NCBI GenBank assembly: GCA_964020085.1
Contig: OZ026601.1
Span: 28,930,618 to 28,994,617 of the forward strand
Length of the DNA: 64,000 nucleotides
From: Micromussa lordhowensis
Taxonomy: Eukaryota > Cnidaria > Anthozoa > Scleractinia > Lobophylliidae
Direction: 5' to 3'
Shown here: piece after piece, positions 38,901-48,614 of the stretch
How the letters are laid out: every line of letters starts with the position of its first letter
How positions within the stretch are numbered: the first letter of the stretch is position 1
Notes under the pieces: generated by a model
What the model was told of the DNA's origin: nothing
The model's input: the letters and a program-made list of their open reading frames with translations, nothing else
Databases searched by the model: none
Made by a program: the position numbers and the translations under genes

Positions 38901-41900
38901 GTTGTCCTATGTTTGCACTTCAAGTGCATACTAATAAGGAGATGATGCCATTTGCGCCAGGATGTTTTTGAAGCCCCTATAGTCGGCCTACTTTTTTGAG
39001 CATTTTCCCTTGGTCCCCCCTTGGCAAAATCTCAGAAAATGGCCGATTTAGGTGTCCTTGCCAAATTTGTCATAACGCGGCTCTACGGACACTTATGGAG
39101 CCGCAGTTTGCAGCAAAATGTTGTCCTATGTTTGCACTTCAAGTGCATACTAATTAGGAGATGATGCCATTTGCGCCAGGGTGTTTTTGAAGCCCCTATA
39201 GTCGGCCTACTTTTTTGAGCATTTTCCCTTGGTCCCCCCTTGGCAAAATCTCAGAAAATGGCCGATTTAGGTGTCCTTGCCAAATTTGTCATAACTCGGC
39301 TATACGGACACTTATGGAGCCGAAGTTTGCAGTAAAATGTTGTCCTATGTTTGGACTTCAAGTGCATACTAATAAGGAGATGATGCCATTTGCGCCAGGA
39401 TGTTTTTGAAGCCCCTATAGTCGGCCTACTTTTTTGAGCATTTTCCCTTGGTCCCCCCTTGGCAAAATCTCAGAAAATGGCCGATTTAGGTGTCCTTGCC
39501 AAATTTGTCATAACGTGGCTGTACGGACACTTATGGAGCCGCAGTTTGCAGAAAAATGTTGTCCTATGTTTGCACTTCAAGTGCATACTAATTAGGAGAT
39601 GATGCCATTTGCGCCAGGGTGTTTTTGAAGCCCCTATAGTCGGCCTACTTTTTTGAGCATTTTCCCTTGGACCCCGCTTGGCAAAATCTCAGAAAAGGGC
39701 CGATTTAAGTAACCTTGCCAAATTTGTCATAACTCGGCTATACGGACACTTATGGAGCCGCAGTTTGCAGCAAAATGTTGTCCTATGTTTGCACTTTAAG
39801 TGAATACTAATTAGGAGATGATGCCATTTGCGCCAGGGTGTTTTTGAAGCCTCTATAGTCGGCCTACTTTTTTGAGCATTTTCCCTTGTTCCCCCCTTGG
39901 CAAAATCTCAGAAAATGGCCGATTTAGGTGTCCTTGCCAAATTTGTCATAACTCGGCTATACGGACACTTATGGAGCCGCAGTTTGCAGCAAAATGTTGT
40001 CCTATGTTTGCACGTCAAGTGCATACTAATAAGGAGATGATGCCATTTGCGCCAGGATGTTTTTGAAGCCCCTATAGTCGGCCTACTTTTTTGAGCATTT
40101 TCCCTTGGTCCCCCCTTGGCAAAATCTCAGAAAATGGCCGATTTAGGTGTCCTTGCCAAATTTGTCATAACTCGGCTATACGGACACTTATGGAGCCGCA
40201 GTTTGCAGCAAAATGTTGTCCTATGTTTGCACGTCAAGTGCATACTAATAAGGAGATGATGCCATTTGCGCCAGGATGTTTTTGAAGCCCCTATAGTCGG
40301 CCTACTTTTTTGAGCATTTTCCCTTGGTCCCCCCTTGGCAAAATCTCAGAAAATGGCCGATTTAGGTGTCCTTGCCAAATTTGTCATAACGCGGCTATAC
40401 GGACACTTATGGAGCCGAAGTTTGCAGTAAAATGTTGTCCTATGTTTGCACTTCAAGTGCATACTAATAAGGAGATGATGCCATTTGCGCCAGGATGTTT
40501 TTGAAGCCCCTATAGTCGGCCTACTTTTTTGAGCATTTTCCCTTGGTCCCCCCTTGGCAAAATCTCAGAAAATGGCCGATTTAGGTGTCCTTGCCAAATT
40601 TGTCATAACGTGGCTGTACGGACACTTATGGAGCCGCAGTTTGCAGAAAAATGTTGTCCTATGTTTGCACTTCAAGTGCATACTAATTAGGAGATGATGC
40701 CATTTGCGCCAGGGTGTTTTTGAAGCCCCTATAGTCGGCCTACTTTTTTGAGCATTTTCCCTTGGTCCCCGCTTGGCAAAATCTCAGAAAAGGGCCGATT
40801 TAAGTAACCTTGCCAAATTTGTCATAACTCGGCTATACGGACACTTATGGAGCCGCAGTTTGCAGCAAAATGTTGTCCTATGTTTGCGCTTTAAGTGAAT
40901 ACTAATTAGGAGATGATGCCATTTGTGCCAGGGTGTTTTTGAAGCCTCTATAGTCGGCCTACTTTTTTGAGCATTTTCCCTTGTTCCCCCCTTGGCAAAA
41001 TCTCAGAAAATGGCCGATTTAGGTGTCCTTGCCAAATTTGTCATAACTCGGCTATACGGACACTTATGGAGCCGCAGTTTGCAGCAAAATGTTGTCCTAT
41101 CTTTGCACTTTAAGTGCATACTAATTAGGAGATGATGCCATTTGTGCCAGGATGTTTTTGAAGCCCCTATAGTCGGCCTACTTTTTTGAGCATTTTCCCT
41201 GGGTCCCCCCTTGGCAAAATCTCAGAAAATGGCCGATTTAAGTAACCTTGCCAAATTTGTCATAACTCGGCTATACGGACACTTATGGAGCCGCAGTTTG
41301 CAGCAAAATGTTGTCCTATCTTAGCACTTTAAGTGCATACTAATTAGGAGATGATGCCATTTGTTCCAGGATGTTTTTGAAGCCCCTATAGTCGGCCTAC
41401 TTTTTTGAGCATTTTCCCTTGGTCCCCCCTTGGCAAAATCTCAGAAAATGGCCGATTTAGGTGTCCTTGCCAAATTTGTCATAACTCGGCTTTACCGACA
41501 CTTATGGAGCCGCAGTTTGCAGCAAAATGTTGTCCTATGTTTGCACGTCAAGTGCATACTAATTAGGAGATGATGCCATTTTGCGCCAGGGTGTTTTTGA
41601 AGCCCCTATAGTCGGCCTACTTTTTTGAGCATTTTCCCTTGGTCCCCCCTTGGCAAAATCTCAGAAAATGGCCGATTTAGGTGTCCTTGCCAAATTTGTC
41701 ATAACTCGGCTATACGGACACTTATGGAGCCGAAGTTTGCAGTAAAATGTTGTCCTATGTTTCACTTCAAGTGCATACTAATAAGGAGATGATGCCATTT
41801 GCGCCAGGATGTTTTTGAAGCCCCTATAGTCGGCCTACTTTTTTGAGCATTTTCCCTTGGTCCCCCCTTGGCAAAATCTCAGAAAATGGCCGATTTAGGT

Positions 41901-41922
41901 GTCCTTGCCAAATTTGTCATAA

Positions 41923-41928
41923 CGCGGC
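41923..41928. other. Candidate 6-bp target site duplication (left copy)
   Basis: CGCGGC directly precedes the 5'-AG start of the element, and the satellite monomer is interrupted here: other monomers continue CGCGGCTCTACGG or CGCGGCTATACGG. Polintons generate 6-bp duplications. The matching right copy lies outside the window, so this is a prediction. Confidence 0.6.
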
Positions 41929-42173
41929 AGTAGTGTAGGAAATGGGGGAACTAGGACATTTCTGGATTTTACGCATCTCAGCGTAGTTAGTGTAAAAATC
42001 TGAGTCTAAAATATATGATATAATACACTAAAACAGCGTAGTTATGCGTAGGTAGTGTAAGTAGCGTAGATATCGTAAAAATTAGACATACTATTTTACG
42101 CACAAAAATGCCTAAAATGCGTAGGTTAGTGTAGGATATAGTAAAATTTAGATTGTTCTCACAATGCTGATTT
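41929..42173. repeat. Left terminal region (probable terminal inverted repeat) with GCGTAG/TAGTGTA motifs
   Basis: The first 245 bp contain no credible gene. The tip begins AGTAGTGTAGG. Related motifs recur in direct orientation: GCGTAGTTAGTGTA at 41981, GCGTAGGTAGTGTA at 42046 and GCGTAGGTTAGTGTA at 42119, with extra GCGTAG or GTAGCGTAG pieces at 42036 and 42061. Polintons have long terminal inverted repeats starting 5'-AG, often with subterminal motifs that could bind the terminal protein or integrase. The inverted partner is not in the window, so repeat length cannot be measured. Confidence 0.7.
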
Positions 42174-43109
42174 TTAAGACATGATAAATTTCCAACCAGC
42201 GTTCTCACCACCTAGATGTTCACATATTTTTTTCCAAATTTTATCATGTTCATAGAGTTTTAAACGATCTTTATACAATTTTAGCTTTGGTAAAAATTCA
42301 TTATATCCAAGTATTTGGCAAAATTTATAGATGATATATGAATAGGAAAAGAAATTTCTTCTATTTTTACCTTTAAATAATTCAAATGGCTCCTGAATTT
42401 GTAAAAACCTCATTTTCATTTTTTCTTCCATTATAGAAGTCATTTGTAATGGAGGTATTTTTGTTATTCGATACAAAATTTGTGTGGCATGATTATAATA
42501 ACGTAATTTACGATGTTTTTTAAGATATCTTTTAATATCTGCTTCTGTTAACTTTTCCAAAGAATTTTCCATCCTTTCACGAATGATTTCTTTGAAAATA
42601 TTATTAATAACATCTTCTGAGACTTTAAAACTTTCTTTGCCTTGGATATTGGCTAGATGATTTTTCTGGATTTGTTGAGACATTTATGCTTATTCCACAA
42701 CTTAGACAAGTACTTATCCCTTCATCGACGTTCAATACTCGAAATTTTTCACATGTATAACAATAATTATCTTCATTTATATTATTTTCACTGTATTGTA
42801 GTTCATCAGGGAAGATATTATATTTATACCTTTTATAATAAGAATTATCAACAACAAAATGTTTTGCTCTATTTTCTGTATGTAAAAAAAGTAAAATAGC
42901 ATTCTTTAATAAATAACTAGTACGAAGATTTTTGATATCATTTATTTCATTTTGTAACCTTATTTGTTCAATTTGATCAATTCTAGAATAATCTTTTTTG
43001 ATGGATAAATTTAGAATTTTTTTTTTTAAATCTGGTATTTTTTTTCTTTGAGAACAATTTCTGAAAGTTTTTGACGATGTAGATTGCCAATGGTCTCTTT
43101 GTTCATCAT
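42174..43109 (-). pseudogene. VLTF3-like late transcription factor (zinc ribbon + core), reading frame interrupted twice
   Basis: The 169-codon C-terminal frame (42174-42683) matches the poxvirus/NCLDV late transcription factor VLTF3 core: the NHLANIQGKE start, an Ile/Leu-rich helical body, KLRYYNHATQI, NFFSYSYIIYKFCQILG and a final DKIWKKICEHL block. Directly upstream, in a different frame (about 42628-43045), lies a zinc ribbon of form C-x2-C-x14-C-x2-C, with cysteine codons at 42697-42708 and 42751-42762, as in the N-terminus of VLTF3 proteins. The middle frame has no ATG; the likely start (43109, after a TATATT box) is in the same frame as the core. The gene thus shows two compensating shifts, near an A8 run (43038-43045) and an A5 run (42661-42665). 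Known VLTF3 proteins drive late viral transcription. Real decay, or homopolymer sequencing errors in an intact gene of about 310 codons, are both possible. The family call is firm; functionality is unknown. Confidence 0.78.
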
Positions 43110-43141
43110 AATAATTAATATACTTTATTCTTTAAAGTAGA

Positions 43142-43300
43142 TTAATCTTCACTCTCACTGCTCGTTGATTCCTCACTGCTCGTTGATTCCTCACTGCTCG
43201 TCGATTCCTCATCTGAATCAGGATTATAATCACTGTCACTACTATCAGTATCATGAAGTGGGTCTTCAGTTAAAAATTTTTTAAAATTAGGGACAGGCAT
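43142..43300 (-). CDS. Small acidic Ser/Glu-rich peptide (52 aa)
   Basis: A short ORF starts at the ATG at 43298-43300, which abuts a TATATATG motif, and stops at 43142-43144. The product begins MPVPNFKKFLTEDPLHD and becomes almost purely acidic and serine-rich, ending in three SSEEST-type hexapeptides encoded by 18-bp tandem repeats. It lies between the VLTF3-like gene and the polymerase, six bases beyond the second polymerase stop codon, on the same strand. Such acidic Ser tails suggest a phosphorylated or basic-protein-binding peptide, but I recognise no family. The start context and spacing support it being a gene; the low complexity argues for caution. Confidence 0.45.
   Translation of the reverse strand: MPVPNFKKFLTEDPLHDTDSSDSDYNPDSDEESTSSEESTSSEESTSSESED
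43155..43209. repeat. 18-bp tandem repeat (3 copies)
   Basis: ACTGCTCGTTGATTCCTC is repeated three times head to tail, the third copy with one T-to-C change. Because 18 is a multiple of three, it encodes repeating SSEEST on the minus strand inside the small acidic ORF. Confidence 0.85.
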
Positions 43301-43305
43301 ATATA

Positions 43306-46300
43306 TTATGAAATATTAAAATTTCCATATGCATAACTACTGATACCATCATCTAAAATATATCTTTTATCATCAAAAGGTGATAATGATACTTTATTAA
43401 TTTGGTAACTAGATATCTGATGATACTCTGACCGGATAGTTCGCATCTTATGCCTCATAGTATTACATTTTTGTAAGGTATCACGATAATCAGAGAGAGA
43501 TTATTCACTCTTAATGACATTCTTCTTGACACCTTTAGCAGTCTTGTTTTCCTTGTTTTCTGTCTTGTAACTATACATTTTACTTTTTAGACCAACAAAT
43601 TCAGTGATTGGATCACCAGCTGCTTCATCTTTGAATTTACCAATTACTTTTTTATTTTCTGCAAAAAAGAACTCTGACGATTTGGGATAATCACTATTGT
43701 CAAACCTTTCTTTATCTTTATATAAATCACTATAAAGATCTTCTGCTTTTATATGGTAAAATAAAGAATCAGTATCAGTAAAAAGTAACTTTGCATCAGG
43801 GTATTTTTTTCTGATATAGTTGTAATGGAAGTCATACATTAATGTTTTACTTAGATCTAGAATAGAGAATCCAACATAAGAGGGTTTATCTAAGACTAGT
43901 CTAGCCTTTTTCATTTGTACCCCAACTAAATTTTCATCAAATATTTTACTAGAAACATACATTGGTTGCCTTGTCAATTTCAATAAATGATCCGGATCAG
44001 TTTCTAATTTGATATTAGATCTTTTTCTTAGGTTTTCCATAGTTTTGCCAAAAACTGAATTATTCATTAGTTTAAAGAAGTCTTTTTCAAAACTATTCTT
44101 AGCATTTGTTCTTTTTTTTGTGTTAAAATCAATATAAGGTTTCATCCAAGGTTTCTGAGTAAATTCTAAGACTCTGTGAACCTTTTTCAACTTCATACCA
44201 AGAGATAAATAAAGCTGTAAATTTTTGTAATGTAATACATACTTTTCTTTATTCTTTAGATTAGGAACCAACTTGTGAACTCTACCACTGCTAATATTTT
44301 CTTTTTCTTTTAAATCTTTGCAATACTTTGATAACATATTATCAGTGATTAAAATCTTTTCTGGTGCTAATGGATAATCATTATGCAAATCGTGTAGCTC
44401 TTCTGGATATTCTAAATCTACTTCTAAAATGGCACCTTTTTTTGTATTATTTTTGTAATTTTCTAAGATGAAATCTTCAGAGTTAATCCATTTAAAATCT
44501 TTAGTTGGAAGTGACTGTGACATAGCCCATCCATAAAGATTATTTGCATCTAAATACATTAAATAACTACTTTCATCTTCTGGATTATAACACTTCATAT
44601 ACTTGTTGTTTGCAACAGCATGTCTATGAGTAATATTACTAATACCACCTCTCATTCCCTTTTCAATGAATAGTTGTTGATCTAAATCTGAAATTAAGTC
44701 TAGATTTATTTTTGTCATTCGGAGTAATGCATCCCATGATAACCCAGGTGCAGAGTAATAATGACAGGGATCTAGCCCATAGTCCTTCAAACATATAGTT
44801 CTGAAATTTTCAAATACATCTGCTAATAGTAGAACATCTGTACGCAAATATAAATCATGATAATAACCTAAGTCTTTAATTTGGAATTCACTCCATACTT
44901 GTTTTGCGTGCTCATAGTCACTCTCTGAAATATTTGTATCATTCAAAATACTATAAAAATCTTCTCTTGCTGGTAAAGACTTCTCACTGAATCGCTGGAA
45001 TGAGTCCATGTAATCATAAGGGTAAACACCTTTTCGCTTTATTAATCTAAATTGATCATCATTTGGAAAAGCTTTCTTTGAATAAAAGAATGCATTATCA
45101 CTTAAATTACTGCTTAGTCGATCTAAACTCTGACTCATAAATGAAAAACTGTCAATGAAAGTCAAATAATTACCTAGTCTAAAGCCAATATATTTCTCAA
45201 AATTACTTGCTATAACATCAACATTAATATTAAAATCTTGTCTTATTAAATGACCAATATTTTGCATGATAAAATGGCAGTCATAACCTTTAAGATTATG
45301 AAATATTACTGGAATTTTTAAATTTTCTGCACTAATAGACCATTTAAGATTACAATTACTATGAGCAGCACCACGATATTTACCTGTAATATGGCAGTGA
45401 TCTCTAACTTTTTGTTTTGAAGGTTTATCTTTATCTTTTTCTTCATTAAATTTTCTCTCACAAATATGACATATAGTAGAATTTTGGAAATGTGTTTCAT
45501 TTTTATCAGTCATAACTAATGGTTTCTGGAAATGTTCTATAACTATTTTTATACAATCTTTTACTTCACTCAACATTTTCATGATAAATTTTTCGATACA
45601 ATCTTCTCCACGGTATATTTCTACTGGTTTGGAATAACTATTATCATATCTACAGACTAATTTATATCCGTAACTACAAGCCTTATGACTTTGATAAGTA
45701 CTAGTGTAAGATTTATCATCACTAGGTAGGCAACCGTCTATTTTTTCTGTGATTGATTCAAAATCAGCGTAAATTACGAAAGGTGCAGGTAACATTTTTT
45801 TGTGATTTTTAAAATAAATTTTTGATCCTGCCTCGGGCATCTTTATCGCTTGAGCTCCATTAAGGAGCATGCAATCTTGCTTGTGATCTTCTAGGACACT
45901 AGCAGAACTACAACAATGTAGACAACGCAAACAAAAATATTTCTTTTCTTTGTGATCATTGAATGAAAACATAAATCGATCTAAATCCTTGATGAGCACA
46001 TAGTGGCTCTTGTCTCCTTCTTCAATCCATAGTAATTCCAAGTGGTCTGTAAAATTAGTTTCTGATATTCTGATAGGATAAGCTTCTCCATCATAACCAA
46101 ATACACAGATATTAATCTTATTTTGCTTTTCAATCTTATAAATATCTTTTACAGTGACTGGAAAAGTGATACCAGTGTAATCTAACCGTTTGACAGATTC
46201 TCGATCTGCCTTGGTTATTCTTTCCGGATGAACTATAAGTGGATTTAAATGCCTATTATGACACCATAGGAAACATTTATTGTCTGTATTTTTGGGATTG

Positions 46301-47340
46301 ATTAAACCCTTCATAGGGTTACGTAGTTCCTCAGGTAGTTCAATATATGATGATCCTCTTAATGGAAAGTAAGAGACAATATTAATGATATGTGAAAGTA
46401 CCGATTGGAATACCCAACCAGAACCTTCAGAGAGCCAAACAGCTATTAACTCTAAAATTCTTTCAATACCTTCATCGATACTCACTTCTATATCTATTCT
46501 ATTGGTAACCGTAAAAGGGCCAGCGTTAAAATAGGGTTCTCGGTAAATGACACCATCCTCAGTACTCTTTGATAATCGAACCCTTAGTGTAGTATTGTAT
46601 TTAAAACCCCTTCTATCTGATAATGATCGCATTAAAAGATCAAATATTTCTCGTTTAGTGCTACTTAACTGTATTGATGGGTCATTTCTATTGACAATTT
46701 GTACATCATAAGATTGAACATTACCTCTTAATGCATTGGATCGCTCAGTAATAGTGATGTCTTTAGGGATAAATTTCAAATTTCTTCTGAATTCTCTTAT
46801 AGTTTCAGGTCTATAATATGGAGCGATTTGATCAATCACATTTTTAACCTTTCTTTGAAGTCTTGTAGGTACAGGTTTTATAGGTCTTATTATTTTTAGC
46901 CTCGGTAAAGGCACTGGAGCTGCTGGTGGTTTTGTACGGGGTTTTGGTACTGGTGGGGGTGGTCTATATTCAGTAGGTCTTAATGGTTCTGGTAAATTGA
47001 CTGAGGGACTTATCGGATCATCTATTAAAGTACCTCCAAGGTATGAGTCTCTTAGTCTCCTAGCTGCAATCGAACGGATTAGTCGATTTTCAACATAATC
47101 TTCATGTTTCTTAGATCTTCGTGGTTGTGGGTTGGCAGGTGTGGCTGGTATTGGCTGACCTTGCGGACCTTTTTTTGCTTCATTAAGCTTACGAAAATCT
47201 GTCTTTAAATGCTGATATTTTCCCCCTTTTGAATATTTTTTCTTGCATATATTACAATACCAATCAGATGGTTTTGGTAATGTGTCTGCAGATATCTTTT
47301 TGTATTTAATTTTGGGTTTAATTTTAACTTTAAAATCCAT
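43306..47340 (-). CDS. polB: Protein-primed family B DNA polymerase, in-frame stop near the C-terminus
   Basis: This replicates the element. The main frame has 1,279 codons from the ATG at 47340, preceded by TATATATAG, to a TAA at 43501-43503. Motifs are intact: Exo I YADFES (D526), Exo II FHNLKGYD, Exo III YLRTDVLLLAD, Pol A YLDANNLYG (D931), Pol B NSVFG (1094-1098), Pol C DTDS (1189-1192), and KSKMYSY after it. A zinc finger lies at residues 29-44 (WYCNIC...GKYQHLKT), a CLRC...H...C finger further in, and an endonuclease VII-like DHCHITGKYRGAAHSNC segment near residue 650. After the TAA, the same frame stays open for 64 more codons to 43306 and resembles the normal end of Polinton polymerases, with a FDDKRYILDDG segment. 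The TAA is therefore probably a nonsense mutation or a sequencing error, not the natural end. Readthrough is a less likely alternative. Confidence 0.93.
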
Positions 47341-47414
47341 CTATATATAATAATATATGTCTAATTTTTTTTTTAAATTCTTAATTTTTTATTTATTATT
47401 GTAAAGTTCCTTTA

Positions 47415-47624
47415 TTATAAATCAATTAGTGTACCAGTAACTGGATTAGTGTATTTTAGAATGTTACGCTCATGTTTCTTTGTCTTTAGATGCATATATT
47501 TTCCTCTATAAGTGTAATTTTTTCCATTTCCACATACATCACAGTACCATTCAGTATTTTTCAGTCTTTCATTGGTAATTTTGTTCCATTTTTCTCGTTT
47601 CAATTGTTCTTCTGTTTTTTCCAT
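47415..47624 (-). CDS. Small C2H2 zinc-finger protein (69 aa), related to the polymerase N-terminus
   Basis: The ORF starts at 47624 directly after ATTATATAA and ends at 47415, 74 bp upstream of the polymerase gene. Its centre, WYCDVCGNG with GKYMHLKTKKHE, forms one C2H2-type finger (C-x2-C, then H-x5-H) with a basic, charged N-terminus. The same WYC-x2-C and GKY-x-HLKT pattern is found at residues 28-47 of the adjacent polymerase, so the two look like a duplicated module. A nucleic-acid-binding accessory role in replication is possible by position. No named family was recognised. Confidence 0.7.
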   Translation of the reverse strand: MEKTEEQLKREKWNKITNERLKNTEWYCDVCGNGKNYTYRGKYMHLKTKKHERNILKYTNPVTGTLIDL

Positions 47625-47655
47625 TTATATAATTATTTATAATATTCTAATTTTT

Positions 47656-48614
47656 TTAAATAATTTTTTTTAAATCCCCAGCTGGCACCCAACTGTTAAA
47701 TTCGTCTGGGTAACCTTTCCATTTGACTAATGCTTTTCCTTTAGACTTTCTGATAATTTTCTCTATTCTATAGACCTCTTGATCTGTCTTTTGTAACTCT
47801 TCTCTGTAGAAAGTACCCTTAATCACTTCACCATTTAAGTCTTTTATCTTATAAGTAATGGGATTAGTGAATCTAATTTCGTCTATGATGAAAACTTCTT
47901 CAGTCCAATTAGGAGTATAGCCTTTATCAAAGGTCACTCTTTTGTATTTGCTTATTCGGACTCTATCACCTATCACAAATGCTGGTTTATCATTCTTTTT
48001 ATTGTCTCTCGCTAAATCACCATATAAATTAAAATAAACTTTTCCATAGTTTTCAGGTTTTCTAGCTTGGATAGGCGTCATTCCTATTGATCTATGTCGG
48101 CTGTTGTTGTAAGATGCGAGTATTTTCGGAAGTATGTCAACGTAGACTGTATTGTTTTGCATAGTGAATCTCTTATACATTTTATCTTTGATAGTTCTAT
48201 TCCATCTCTCACAAACTGCTGATTTCTCTTCGTTTTCAGTGGAATAGACCTTTATCTTATCCTTAGCTAAGAGATCCAACACATTTTTGTTATAATATTC
48301 TTTTCCTTTGTCTACCCATAAAATTTAGGCTTATTTTTCACTAATAAGCTTTCAAACGCTTTAGCAACTTCTAAACCTGTTTTTGTCTTTAGAGGTACTA
48401 TCCAACCATATTTACTGAAAAGGTCTAAGACCATTAGTAGATATTTATAACCTCGATTCCATTTGCTAAGCTTTTGCATATCAACTAAGTCTGAACACCA
48501 GATATCATCAACATTATGTGCAATGACTCTTCGCTTGGTAAAATTTCGTTTTATAGGTTTGTGTAACTCATTAGCTAGCGCTTCCCATGTGTCTAAATTT
48601 TTAGCGTTTTTTTT
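47656..48614 (-). pseudogene. Retroviral-type (rve) integrase with C-terminal chromodomain, frameshifted and lacking its N-terminus
   Basis: The integrase inserts the element into host DNA. Two overlapping minus-strand frames are needed to cover it. The upstream frame (48312-48614) holds the first catalytic Asp in CSDLVDM and the YLLMVLDLFSKYGWIVPL core strand. The downstream frame (47656-48324) holds the second Asp in WVDKGKE and the catalytic Glu in CERWNRTIK, an SH3-like DNA-binding part (GDRVRISKYKR), and a chromodomain at the end (YRIEKIIRKSKGKALVKWKGY...SWVPAGDL). The break lies in a T-run near 48320-48323 (A-run in mRNA sense) and amounts to one base. The usual N-terminal zinc-binding domain is absent: the frame opens abruptly at an A10 tract that also ends the phospholipase-like gene, and has no ATG before the catalytic core. 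So the gene is broken in this copy or joined by an error. Confidence 0.85.

Larger units (their letters stand above)
1..41928. repeat. Tandem satellite array, ~219-bp monomer
   Basis: A head-to-tail satellite fills this whole span. Landmark sequences such as GGCCGATTTAGGTGTCC, GACACTTATGGAGCCG and GGAGATGATGCCATTTG recur every 219 bp, giving about 190 monomers. Variants include a 10-bp deletion (GCCAAATTCGG in place of GCCAAATTTGTCATAACTCGG, near 199, 4788, 8067, 14833, 25743 and others), a GGGCCGATTTAAGTAACC type, a TTTACCGACAC type, GAAGTTTGCAGT versus CAGTTTGCAGC types, and ACTAATAAGG versus ACTAATTAGG ends. No gene, tRNA or transposon interrupts the array before 41929. Short open frames recur in each monomer, but they begin at TTG and end at monomer-specific stops, so I regard them as non-coding. 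The left end of the array lies outside the window. Whether it is centromeric, subtelomeric or interstitial cannot be told. Confidence 0.97.

Noticed and set aside
564..40504. Recurring 64-aa (MSIFPWSPLG...) and 70- to 88-aa (MRQGVFEA...) open frames, about 60 copies
   Set aside because: They start at TTG, recur only because the monomer recurs, and are opened or closed by single satellite variants (AATAAGG versus AATTAGG). No start context or codon constraint is visible.
1..41928. Possible CRISPR-like or regulatory repeat array
   Set aside because: There are no unique spacers between conserved short repeats; the whole 219-bp monomer is repeated, so it is satellite DNA.
41987..42211. 74-aa minus-strand frame overlapping the terminal region
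   Set aside because: It begins at GTG, overlaps the VLTF3-like core and the terminal repeat motifs, and has no family resemblance.
42657..42899. 80-aa plus-strand frame
   Set aside because: It is antisense to the zinc-ribbon part of the VLTF3-like gene, which has clear cysteine motifs.
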